Shown here in pieces: positions 14,056 through 21,359 of a stretch of 21,359 nucleotides of DNA. The notes under the pieces were generated by a model. That model was not told the origin of the DNA. It saw only the letters and a program-made list of their open reading frames with translations, and made no database searches. Position 1 is the stretch's first letter. The number at the start of each line of letters is the position of its first letter. Source of the stretch: an uncultured Acetatifactor sp. (GTDB lineage: Bacteria; Bacillota; Clostridia; Lachnospirales; Lachnospiraceae); assembly GCA_910585015.1 (NCBI GenBank), contig CAJUCT010000035.1, positions 1 to 21,359 of the forward strand, given 5' to 3'. The position numbers and the translations under genes are program-made.

Positions 14056-14928
14056 ATGGCTTATAAAGGACATAAAATCAACCCAAATAAATTTGAGGTG
14101 GGGCAGATCAAGATTTTCCTGCTGGTGCTTCCTCTGGTAATCCTCACGGGTCTGCCGATTGTGTTCATCATATTCCATGCGTTTAAGCCCATGGAAGAAC
14201 TGTTCGCGTTCCCTCCCAAGTTTATTACCACAAATCCCACGCTGGATAACTTCAGAAAACTGTTCAAGGCATCCAGGACTGCGGGAATCCCGCTTTCCAA
14301 ATATGTGTTCAACAGCCTTCTGATCACGGTGTCGGTAGTGTTTTTATCCCTGTTCTTCTCCACGGCGGCCTCCTATGCGCTGTCCAAGCTGAAATTCAAG
14401 GGAAGAAACATGATGATGCAGATCAATCAGTTTGCTCTTATGTTTGTCCCGGTGGCCGTGATGATTCCCCGCTATCTGGTGGTCAACACTATGGGACTTA
14501 CCAACACCTATTGGGCTCATATCCTGCCGCTGATACCGCTGCCTGTGGCGCTGTTTCTGATCAAGCAGTTTGTGGACCAGGTGCCGCAATCCCTGATTGA
14601 GGCGGCGTACATGGACGGGGCCACGGAGATCCATATCTACTTTAAGGTGGTTCTGCCCTTGATAAAACCGGCTATAGCCACGGCGGCTATCCTGGTGTTT
14701 CAGCAGGTGTGGACCAACATGGAAGCTTCCAACTACTATGTAAACGATGAGGGACTCAAATCCCTTGCCTTTTATATGAATACCCTGAGCAGCGGCACGG
14801 GCAACACGGTAGCCGGACAGGGAGTGGCGGCTGCCGCGTCGCTGATTATGTTTGTACCCAATCTGGTATTGTTCTGCATTTTGCAGAAGAACGTTATGAA
14901 TACCATGGCACATTCCGGTATCAAGTAG
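14056..14928 (+). CDS. Sugar ABC transporter permease, MalG/UgpE type (first pair)
   Basis: A 290-residue permease with about six membrane segments and a short basic N-terminus. The EAA loop begins at Glu182 (EAAYMDGATEIHIYF, then VVLPLIKP). AGGAGG at 14042-14047 overlaps the stop codon of the previous permease and lies 8 nt before the ATG, indicating coupled translation. With the preceding gene it makes the channel served by the large binding protein. The C-terminal end (NTMAHSGIK) is typical of MalG-like subunits. Confidence 0.93.
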   Translation: MAYKGHKINPNKFEVGQIKIFLLVLPLVILTGLPIVFIIFHAFKPMEELFAFPPKFITTNPTLDNFRKLFKASRTAGIPLSKYVFNSLLITVSVVFLSLFFSTAASYALSKLKFKGRNMMMQINQFALMFVPVAVMIPRYLVVNTMGLTNTYWAHILPLIPLPVALFLIKQFVDQVPQSLIEAAYMDGATEIHIYFKVVLPLIKPAIATAAILVFQQVWTNMEASNYYVNDEGLKSLAFYMNTLSSGTGNTVAGQGVAAAASLIMFVPNLVLFCILQKNVMNTMAHSGIK

Positions 14929-14950
14929 AAATGAGAGGGTGAAGGAATTG

Positions 14951-17002
14951 ATGAAAAAGATATCAAAAAAACTTTTATTATCTTTGACAGTACTCCTTCT
15001 GGCGGCAATATTGATAAGGATGCCGTTGGAAATATACGCAGATGCCCCCTATAAGACGTACACGGTTGACGGATATGGCTATGTGACGGAAACGCAGACG
15101 GCGTATCTCCCCTATATGACCATTACCAAGGTTGGCGAGGAAGCGCTGAACGGCCCCACGGATTTTACCCTTTTGGAAGACGGCAGCATGTATATTCTGG
15201 ACAGCGGCAACCGCCGGATAGTGGTATCCGATTTGGAAGGAAATCTGATTGACACTTTCGGAGAGGGCACACTGGTGAATCCGCGAGGCATCTATGTGAC
15301 GCCGGAGCATATCTGTTATGTGGCGGACAGGGACGCCAAAAGCATCTTTGTCTTTGACGAAGAGGGAAATCTGACACAGACTTATGGGAAACCGGAGCAT
15401 GCCCTGTACGGCAGCACCCAGGATTTTCTGCCCATCAAAATTGTTGCCAACTCCGCGGGCACTATGTATGTGATCTGTGAGTCCAATACCAATGGCATTG
15501 TGCAGATCAGCCCGGTGGAGGGCGGTACGTTTCTGGGTTATTTCGGAACCAACAGCACCGACAAAAATCTGTGGACCATTGTATGGCGCGCTCTGCAGAC
15601 GGAGGCCCAGAGGGCCAGGTCCTTAAGCAACCTTCCGTCCACGCCCACGAACCTGGCCATCGACGAAAAGGGGCTGATCTACACAGTTACCGCAGGCGAG
15701 GAAAGAGAGACGCTGAAACGTCTGAATATTGCGGGAATTAATATGATTGAGCCAAACAGATACGATGAAACGCCAGCGGCGGTGGCGGTGGGAAACCATG
15801 ACAACGTGTTTGTGGCTTCCACACAGGGTTACATATATGAATATAACAACGAGGGCAACATGCTCTTTGTATTCGGCGGCAGTGATGTGGGACAGCAGAG
15901 GATCGGCCTTTCCACCAGAGTGGAAGCCATCCAGATCGGAACGGACGACAAGATCTATGTGTTGGACTCCGAAAAAGCCCAGATCCAGATTTATGAGCCC
16001 ACGGAGTTCACCAGTCTGCTGCATGAAGCCCTGTTCCTGTTTTCCAAGGGGCGGTACACGGAGAGTAAGGGTCCCTTAAGCCAGGTGCTGCAGATGAACA
16101 ATCTGTTCGACTATGCCAATATGGCCATGGGCAAGGCGCTGGTTCAGGAAGAACAATATGAGGAGGCGCTGCACTATTCCCGGCTCGCCAAGGATTTTGA
16201 CGGATATTCCGACGCGTTCTGGGAGATCAGGAACCAGTGGCTCAAGGACTACCTGGTTCCCGTGTTCCTGATTATACTTGCGATACTTGTGATTAAAAAG
16301 GTTTTGCAGGTTCTGGATAAAAAGAATGGAATCCTGGCCGGGCCCAGAGCAGCCATAAAGAATTTCAGGGACAAAAAGCTGGTGAAGGAACTGGGGTATA
16401 TGTTTTACTTCATGAAGCATCCGGTGGATGGCTGCTATGGAGTCAAGAGAGAGGGAAGAGTATCCCTGCTGAGCACCAATATTATACTGGTACTGGGAAT
16501 TCTGTTCTATGTGATAAACAAGTATTTCTGTGGATTCCTGCTAAAGACCGTGAGAGAAGGAAGTTACGATATCGTCTCGGACGTGGGACTTCTGGTGATT
16601 GCCTTCGTGCTGGTAACAGGCTGCAATTACCTGATCTGCACCATCAACGAAGGAGAAGGAAAATTAAAGGATATATACTGCTCTTTCGTATACAGTTTTA
16701 CTCCCTATGTGGTGCTTTTGCCGGTGATTTTCCTGCTCTCCCATGTGGTCACATATAACGAAGTGTTCTTTGTGGAATTTGCGACTTTGTTTATGTATGT
16801 CTGGATTGTGGTCCTGGTCTTCATCTCCATCAAGGAGATCAACGATTACAGCGTGAAGGATACCTTCAAGATCATAGGACTTACGCTATTTACGATTTTG
16901 ATAGCTGTCCTGCTGGCATTTATCATTTATGTATTGTGGACACAGGTGTTTGAATTCATCCAGTCCATAGCTGGAGAGGTGGTGTATAGGATTGGCAGCT
17001 AA
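14951..17002 (+). CDS. NHL-repeat / TPR-like / Yip1-like membrane protein
   Basis: About 683 residues in an unusual layout. A signal peptide or N-terminal anchor (KKLLLSLTVLLLAAILI) is followed by an extracytoplasmic NHL-type beta-propeller at about 45-340, with repeats such as PTDFTLLEDGSMYILDSGN and PRGIYVTPEHICYVADRD. Next is a TPR-like helical segment (about 355-425: ALFLFSKGRYTES, ALVQEEQYEEALHYSRLA), a membrane helix near 435-455, then a multi-helix Yip1-like domain from about 480 to the end. I chose ATG 14951, with AAGGA 4 nt upstream; a GTG at 14939 in the same frame adds four residues. It lies 22 bp after the permease and overlaps the next gene by 11 bp, so it belongs to the operon. 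The role is unknown; the propeller could bind sugar or a partner protein outside the cell. Confidence 0.82.
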   Translation: MKKISKKLLLSLTVLLLAAILIRMPLEIYADAPYKTYTVDGYGYVTETQTAYLPYMTITKVGEEALNGPTDFTLLEDGSMYILDSGNRRIVVSDLEGNLIDTFGEGTLVNPRGIYVTPEHICYVADRDAKSIFVFDEEGNLTQTYGKPEHALYGSTQDFLPIKIVANSAGTMYVICESNTNGIVQISPVEGGTFLGYFGTNSTDKNLWTIVWRALQTEAQRARSLSNLPSTPTNLAIDEKGLIYTVTAGEERETLKRLNIAGINMIEPNRYDETPAAVAVGNHDNVFVASTQGYIYEYNNEGNMLFVFGGSDVGQQRIGLSTRVEAIQIGTDDKIYVLDSEKAQIQIYEPTEFTSLLHEALFLFSKGRYTESKGPLSQVLQMNNLFDYANMAMGKALVQEEQYEEALHYSRLAKDFDGYSDAFWEIRNQWLKDYLVPVFLIILAILVIKKVLQVLDKKNGILAGPRAAIKNFRDKKLVKELGYMFYFMKHPVDGCYGVKREGRVSLLSTNIILVLGILFYVINKYFCGFLLKTVREGSYDIVSDVGLLVIAFVLVTGCNYLICTINEGEGKLKDIYCSFVYSFTPYVVLLPVIFLLSHVVTYNEVFFVEFATLFMYVWIVVLVFISIKEINDYSVKDTFKIIGLTLFTILIAVLLAFIIYVLWTQVFEFIQSIAGEVVYRIGS

Positions 17003-19175
17003 AATAAAGAAGACAATAGCAATATTTCTGACGGCGGTATGCCTGCTTGCATCCGTAACGGTCTTCGCGCCTATGAGGGCGCAGGCCGCTCAGGATCAGA
17101 TTAACGGACACAGCCTGATAGCGGAAAACGATCATTACGCGCTGTATATGAATGAGGAGTATCTGTCTATCATCGTACAGGACAAAGCCACAGGGGCCTA
17201 CATGGAATCGGCTGTCAGCTACGACGACAACAAGAACAACGCCACCTGGTCCGCGGCCATGAGGTCAGCGCTGGTGTTGACGGTGATCTACGGTATAACC
17301 GACACCCAGCAGGCGGACCTGATCAATGACGAGGTGACCAAGGATATCACCTATACGGACAACGGATTCTCCGCGAAGGTGTACTGGAGCAAATACAAGT
17401 TTGGAATGACCCTGGAGGTCGAGCTTACGGAAGACGGAGTAATCGCTTCCGTGCCAGATGAGTCCATTGTAGAGGACGGAGAGGATTACTTCATCGGGAC
17501 GATTTCCGTATATCCTTATCTGGGACACTCCTATCTGGATCAAAAGGAAGGCTACATGTTCATTCCGGACGGGAACGGGGCATTGATCTATCTGGAAGAT
17601 AAGGAAGGACGCTTTCGGAGCGGCTTTACAAGCATGATATACGGAGACGATCCGGGTTTCGCCAGACAGAGTGTTTCCAATCTGTGGCAGGACCACAACA
17701 TCATCAATGATGCCAATAAGGTGATAGCTCCTGTGTTTGGCATGGCCCACACCAGTGAAGGAATTGCCTATCTGGCGGTGGTGGAGAAGGGGGCCGAACG
17801 GGCGTCCATCATTGCCAATCCCAACGGCGCCAATGTGGATTATAACAGAATTTATGCAAGGTTTACGGAGAGAGTGGTATTTACCCAGTACAACGGCAAC
17901 AATTCTTCTTCCGCCTACCAGACGGCCGAAACAGGCAGAAGCCATTCGGACTTGCAGGTACATTGGATTTTCCTTGCAGGGGATGACGCCAATTACTGTG
18001 GAATGGCCAATGCGTATAGGGCCTATCTGCTGGAGAGGGGAGACCTGGTACCCAGCGCCGACAACTCCTACAATACCAGAGTCGACTTCCTGGGATCGGA
18101 CAGAGAATCCTGGGTGGTAGGAACCAGCGCCGTGGTGATGACCACCACCGATGACATCCGGGAAATATATGAGGACCTGAAAAAGGAAGGTGTTACGGAT
18201 CTCTTTTCCGTCTACAAGGGATGGCAGAAGGGAGGGATATACAACCTGCCCATCGGTTCCTACAAGGCGGATTCCAAGATCGGCGGAACGGGAGATCTGA
18301 CTTCCCTCATGGAGGAGGCGGAAAACGCGGGAATCCAGTTTTACCTTTATAACGATGCCTTGCGGCTCAATCCGGTGGAAAGCAGTTCTGTCTTTAATGT
18401 GGTAAAGCAGATAAACAGGAGAAGATTCTCCGAGTCTACCTACAAGGATGTATATGAAGAGTTTTTGTACCTGATTCCTTCCAGAACAGGTACGCTGCTG
18501 GGACAGTTTGTGAACAGCTGCACGAAAAAGGGTGTGAATAATCTGGCGCTGGCTGGAATTACCAACACATTGTATTCCAACTATTATGACAATGTTTTTT
18601 ACAGCAGACACAATACCGCAGAGGAGTATGACAAGATTTTCGGTCAGATAGCCGGACAGACGGATCTGGTGATGGAACAGCCTTTCGCCTATCTGTGGAA
18701 ATATACGGATGCGTTCCTGGATATGCCGCTGTACACCTCCAACTATATGTATGAGGATGAGAGCATTCCGTTCATGTCCATAGTGCTGAAAGGCGTGATG
18801 CCGATGTATTCCGAATATGTGAATTTTGAGGCCAATAAGCAGGAGTTTTTCCTGAAAATGGTGGAGACGGGAACCTTCCCTTCCTTCTACATAACAAAGG
18901 AGAGTTCTTCCGATCTGGTCAACACAAATTCCAGTGACATATACAGTTCCCAGTATGACGTGTACCGTGACACCATGATCGCCTATGCCAGAGAACTGGC
19001 GGAAATCAACGCGAAGGTGGAGGGCGCTTACATTGTGGGCCACGAGATCAGGGAGAATAACGTCACGGTAGTAACCTATGGCAACGGTGTAAAAATCTAC
19101 CTGAATTACGGCAGCAGCGCAGTTCAGACGGACGGATACACTATCGAGGGAATGTCCATAAAGGTGGTAGAGTAA
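16992..19175 (+). CDS. Secreted DUF5696-like protein, possible glycosidase relative
   Basis: A 727-residue exported protein starting at TTG 16992, which overlaps the end of the previous gene by 11 bp; GGAGAGG lies 12 nt upstream. The signal peptide (KKTIAIFLTAVCLLASVTVF, cleavage near AQA at about 30-33) has no lipobox. The N-terminal half is beta-rich (LYMNEEYLSIIVQDKATGAYM), and the central part looks like a barrel: DLFSVYKGWQKGG, then GTGDLTSLMEEAENAGIQFY and LYNDALRLNP, reminiscent of alpha-galactosidase-like glycoside hydrolases. From memory, DUF5696 proteins accompany sugar ABC operons in Lachnospiraceae and Paenibacillus. I cannot assign catalytic acids, so activity is inferred only. 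It may trim the sugar before the binding protein takes it. A second permease pair follows directly. Confidence 0.75.
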   Translation: MAAKIKKTIAIFLTAVCLLASVTVFAPMRAQAAQDQINGHSLIAENDHYALYMNEEYLSIIVQDKATGAYMESAVSYDDNKNNATWSAAMRSALVLTVIYGITDTQQADLINDEVTKDITYTDNGFSAKVYWSKYKFGMTLEVELTEDGVIASVPDESIVEDGEDYFIGTISVYPYLGHSYLDQKEGYMFIPDGNGALIYLEDKEGRFRSGFTSMIYGDDPGFARQSVSNLWQDHNIINDANKVIAPVFGMAHTSEGIAYLAVVEKGAERASIIANPNGANVDYNRIYARFTERVVFTQYNGNNSSSAYQTAETGRSHSDLQVHWIFLAGDDANYCGMANAYRAYLLERGDLVPSADNSYNTRVDFLGSDRESWVVGTSAVVMTTTDDIREIYEDLKKEGVTDLFSVYKGWQKGGIYNLPIGSYKADSKIGGTGDLTSLMEEAENAGIQFYLYNDALRLNPVESSSVFNVVKQINRRRFSESTYKDVYEEFLYLIPSRTGTLLGQFVNSCTKKGVNNLALAGITNTLYSNYYDNVFYSRHNTAEEYDKIFGQIAGQTDLVMEQPFAYLWKYTDAFLDMPLYTSNYMYEDESIPFMSIVLKGVMPMYSEYVNFEANKQEFFLKMVETGTFPSFYITKESSSDLVNTNSSDIYSSQYDVYRDTMIAYARELAEINAKVEGAYIVGHEIRENNVTVVTYGNGVKIYLNYGSSAVQTDGYTIEGMSIKVVE

Positions 19176-20225
19176 ATGAGGAAAGAGAAAAAAGTGAAAG
19201 ATCCCAGAGCGAAGCTTGGGAAATTGGAAAAACGAGAGGCGAGAGCGGGGTATCTGTTCGTGGCGCCATGGCTGATCGGCGTAGGGCTGTTCTTGTTATA
19301 TCCGCTCTGCCAATCCTTCTATTACATGTGGTTCAATATCAGAATCACACCGCTGAAGACCCTGTACACTTATGTGGGAACCGGCAATTTCACCCAGATT
19401 TGGCTGGAAAATCCTGAGTTCCCCCAGCAGATTGTCACTTATCTGTGGCAGACCATAGTGGAGGTGCCGATCATAGTGGTATTTGCCCTGATGATCGCCA
19501 TCATGCTGAACGGTCAGATTAGGTGCAGAGGATTGTTCAGACTGATCTTCTTTCTGCCGGTAATCATCGTCAGCGGGCCTGTTATGAACATGCTGGTGGC
19601 GGAGGGCGCGGCCAGTATCCCGGCCATGAATACGGAATCCATTGTGGCGGCTTTTGATACATTCCTGTCCCACCGTCTGGCGGAAGCCATAGGAGAAATA
19701 TTTTCCGACATGATCATGATCCTGTGGTATTCGGGAGTGCAGATACTGATTTTCCTGTCGGCCCTGCAGAAGATTGATTCCGCCATGTATGAGGCGGCTT
19801 CCATGGATGGCGCTTCGGGATGGGAGAGCTTCTGGAAGATTACGCTGCCCACCATCAAGCCCTATATCCTTTTGAACGCAGTGTATTCGGTTATCTTCCT
19901 GTCCAGCAACGAGCAGAACACGCTGATCACAATGATTCAGGACGCCATGTTCTCAGGAACCAAGGAGAAGGGGTACGGATATGCGGCGGCCATGGCCTGG
20001 ATGTATGCCGTGATTGTCACATTGATTGTTCTTTTGTTCTTCCTGCTGCTGGGTTCCAAGAAGGACGTATACGACAGACAGATTAAGCGTAGAAAGAGGG
20101 CGCTTAAGAAAGAGGCAAGACTTGTCAAGAAGATAGAGAGGAGGGGCAGGAGAAATGCAAGAAAAATCGAGCAAGCAAGGCAAAAGCGCAAGTACAAGAC
20201 CTATAGCGGCGAAAGCGACTATTAA
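19176..20225 (+). CDS. Sugar ABC transporter permease, MalF/UgpA type (second pair), basic tail
   Basis: A 349-residue permease whose ATG directly follows the TAA of the preceding gene, with AAGGTGG 8 nt upstream. It has about six membrane segments (first: YLFVAPWLIGVGLFLLYPLC) and an EAA loop from Glu206 (EAASMDGASGWESFW, then TLPTIKP). After the last helix comes a strongly basic tail of about 57 residues, rich in Lys and Arg (DRQIKRRKRALKKEARL and KKIERRGRRNARK), absent from usual members and probably cytoplasmic. The tail codons overlap the start of the next gene by 71 bp. The pair may serve another binding protein or a different form of the same substrate. Confidence 0.92.
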   Translation: MRKEKKVKDPRAKLGKLEKREARAGYLFVAPWLIGVGLFLLYPLCQSFYYMWFNIRITPLKTLYTYVGTGNFTQIWLENPEFPQQIVTYLWQTIVEVPIIVVFALMIAIMLNGQIRCRGLFRLIFFLPVIIVSGPVMNMLVAEGAASIPAMNTESIVAAFDTFLSHRLAEAIGEIFSDMIMILWYSGVQILIFLSALQKIDSAMYEAASMDGASGWESFWKITLPTIKPYILLNAVYSVIFLSSNEQNTLITMIQDAMFSGTKEKGYGYAAAMAWMYAVIVTLIVLLFFLLLGSKKDVYDRQIKRRKRALKKEARLVKKIERRGRRNARKIEQARQKRKYKTYSGESDY

Positions 20226-21162
20226 GCGTTATTTCACCAAAGAAAAAATGCGCCGTTTTGTATTCGGCACCAGGGAGAAAGAGGGCGCCGGAAAACAGAT
20301 CGTGGTGTACGGCCTGCTGATCTGTATCGGATTTGTCTATCTGTATCCGATCCTCTATATGATCAGTACCAGCTTTATGAACCGGGATGACCTGTTGGAT
20401 TCATCCATAAACTGGCTGCCCGGTACACTGTATCTGCAGAATTATATTGATGCCGCAAGCAGCATGAACTTCTGGACTTCGCTGCTGAAAGGAATTGTAA
20501 TTGCAGGAATCCCCACCCTGTTGAATATCCTGGTGTGTATGCTGGTGGGCTACGGATTCGCCACCTTTGCCTTTAAGGGAAGGGCGGTCATGATAGGGCT
20601 TCTGCTCTTTTCCTATATCCTGCCCAGCCAGGTGACCATGATCCCCACCTATGGACTATACAGCAAGATGGGCATTGTGGGAACCCTGTGGACCTTCATT
20701 CTTCCGGCGCTGTTCGGAAACGGACTCAACGCCCCCATCTTTATCCTGATCTTTTACCAGTTCTTCCGGCAGGTCCCCAGGGTGCTGCTGGAGGCGGCAA
20801 AGATTGACGGCGCGGGACATTTCAAGACTTTTGCAAGAGTGGCTGTGCCCTCTGCGGGCCCTGCGATCCTGACTGTGGGACTGTTCTCCTTTGTATGGTA
20901 CTGGAATGAGTCCTATCTGACAGAAATGTACGTACAGGGCTTGTCCAGCAAGAGCGTATGGGTCAACTTGGTAGTACAGCTGAAGAATTTCGAGACCAGC
21001 TTCGAGAGTATGCAGGCTACGGGAGATGTGGCGGTAAGCCTGAGCGAATCGGTAAAGATGGCGGCCACGGCCCTGAGCATTCTGCCTCTGATGCTGATGT
21101 ACTTCGTCCTGCAGAAGCAGTTTGTGGAAAGTATCGACAGAGCTGGTATCACCGGCGAGTAA
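20155..21162 (+). CDS. Sugar ABC transporter permease, MalG/UgpE type (second pair)
   Basis: A 335-residue permease, last gene of the operon. ATG 20155 has GAGGGG 8 nt and AGGAG 2 nt upstream, so it is well supported although it overlaps the preceding gene by 71 bp. The next in-frame ATG, 20248, has no good site. A long polar N-terminal extension (about 45 residues, with many Lys, Arg, Ser) precedes the first membrane segment (VVYGLLICIGFVYLYPILYM). The EAA loop begins at Glu213 (EAAKIDGAGHFKTF). It forms a heterodimer with the preceding permease. No gene follows within 197 bp. Confidence 0.92.
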   Translation: MQEKSSKQGKSASTRPIAAKATIKRYFTKEKMRRFVFGTREKEGAGKQIVVYGLLICIGFVYLYPILYMISTSFMNRDDLLDSSINWLPGTLYLQNYIDAASSMNFWTSLLKGIVIAGIPTLLNILVCMLVGYGFATFAFKGRAVMIGLLLFSYILPSQVTMIPTYGLYSKMGIVGTLWTFILPALFGNGLNAPIFILIFYQFFRQVPRVLLEAAKIDGAGHFKTFARVAVPSAGPAILTVGLFSFVWYWNESYLTEMYVQGLSSKSVWVNLVVQLKNFETSFESMQATGDVAVSLSESVKMAATALSILPLMLMYFVLQKQFVESIDRAGITGE

Positions 21163-21165
21163 CAG

Positions 21166-21195
21166 ATCTTACTCCGGCGCGGACCGGATTGAGAT
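21166..21195 (+). terminator. Hairpin just after the operon
   Basis: Four bases after the last stop codon, a 12-bp stem forms between 21166-21177 and 21184-21195, with one C-T mismatch, one G-U pair and the six-base loop CGCGGA. What follows is A-rich, not a T-run, so it is not a textbook terminator, but its placement suggests transcript ending or 3' end protection. Confidence 0.45.
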
Positions 21196-21201
21196 AAAAC
21201 A

Positions 21202-21359
21202 AAAACAGCATGTCCCCGGACAGTACACTGATTCATATCCGGACGCCCAAGCGGCCGAATATGAATCACCCGGTTTGTGGACTGGCAGGGGATATGCGGA
21301 ACTCAAAACAGCATGTCCCCGGACAGTACACTGATTCATATCCGGACGCCCAAGCGGCC
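21202..21359. repeat. Tandem repeat, 103-bp period, cut by window end
   Basis: Bases 21202-21256 and 21305-21359 are identical over 55 bp, a direct repeat with a 103-bp period. The second copy is cut by the window end, so more copies may follow. Each unit begins AAAACAGCATGTCCCCGGAC and contains TGTCC-CC-GGACA (21211-21222) and a larger dyad. It has no coding character. It could be an intergenic repeat family, a protein-binding array or part of a small mobile element. Confidence 0.85.
21229..21268. repeat. Large dyad inside the repeat unit
   Basis: TGATTCATAT (21229-21238) pairs with ATATGAATCA (21259-21268). Inward, CGG/CCG and CGC/GCG pairs follow, each after one mismatch, closing on the loop CCAA (21247-21250). 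The near-symmetric 40-bp structure could be an RNA hairpin or a protein site. The left arm recurs in the second repeat copy. Confidence 0.75.

Noticed and set aside
17265..19043. Long open frame of 592 codons on the minus strand
   Set aside because: It lies wholly antisense to the DUF5696-like gene, has no recognisable domain and a composition typical of a reverse-strand shadow. The plus-strand gene has a signal peptide, operon context and family likeness.
21122..21334. Short open frame of 70 codons at the right edge
   Set aside because: It begins inside the last permease gene and runs through the non-coding tandem repeat, with no ribosome binding site or domain.

Overview
The window reads as chromosomal DNA from an anaerobic Firmicute, most likely a gut Lachnospiraceae or a related Clostridia. 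The basis is the strong AGGAGG-type ribosome binding sites, the near-balanced base composition with AT-rich intergenic gaps, the Clostridia-style PAS-rich hybrid kinase, and the type of sugar ABC operon. This is inference from style and family; no rRNA or other marker gene is present.

Left part (1-3268): after about 285 bp without a gene come three small metabolic genes, all on the + strand. They encode a sialate O-acetylesterase-like (SASA) esterase, a zinc-dependent phospholipase C-like protein and a GNAT acetyltransferase. Nothing shows that they form one pathway.

Signalling part (3300-8419): a good sigma-A promoter carrying nested dyads precedes a large soluble hybrid histidine kinase (pseudo-receiver, PAS domains, HisKA, HATPase, two receivers). 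A diguanylate cyclase with a central GGDEF domain and a C-terminal GAF-like domain follows. The 82-bp gap between the two holds a perfect 12-bp palindrome and a possible 16-codon leader ORF. A long hairpin at 8460-8513 closes the cluster and separates it from the convergent regulator gene.

Carbohydrate part (8534-21162): a minus-strand ArsR-type winged-helix regulator with a long C-terminal domain and a Cys/His cluster is divergent from an 11-kb operon, across 656 bp of AT-rich control DNA. The operon order is: a very large secreted solute-binding protein with CBM-like domains, two MalF/MalG-type permeases, an NHL-repeat/Yip1-like membrane protein, a secreted DUF5696-like protein (possibly a glycosidase relative), then a second MalF/MalG-type permease pair. 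No ABC ATPase and no obvious cytoplasmic glycosidase are present, so the importers probably use a shared ATPase encoded elsewhere. The substrate cannot be read from the sequence, though an oligosaccharide is likely. The intergenic region carries a promoter plus 9-bp inverted repeat for the regulator, two possible promoters for the operon, and a nested hairpin with a tiny ORF that could be a leader element.

Right edge (21163-21359): an imperfect hairpin lies just after the last stop codon. Beyond it starts a tandem repeat with a 103-bp period, whose second copy is cut by the window end and whose unit contains a strong dyad.

The most interesting items are the dual-permease operon with its two uncharacterised accessory proteins, the regulator and its control region, and the tandem repeat at the right edge.
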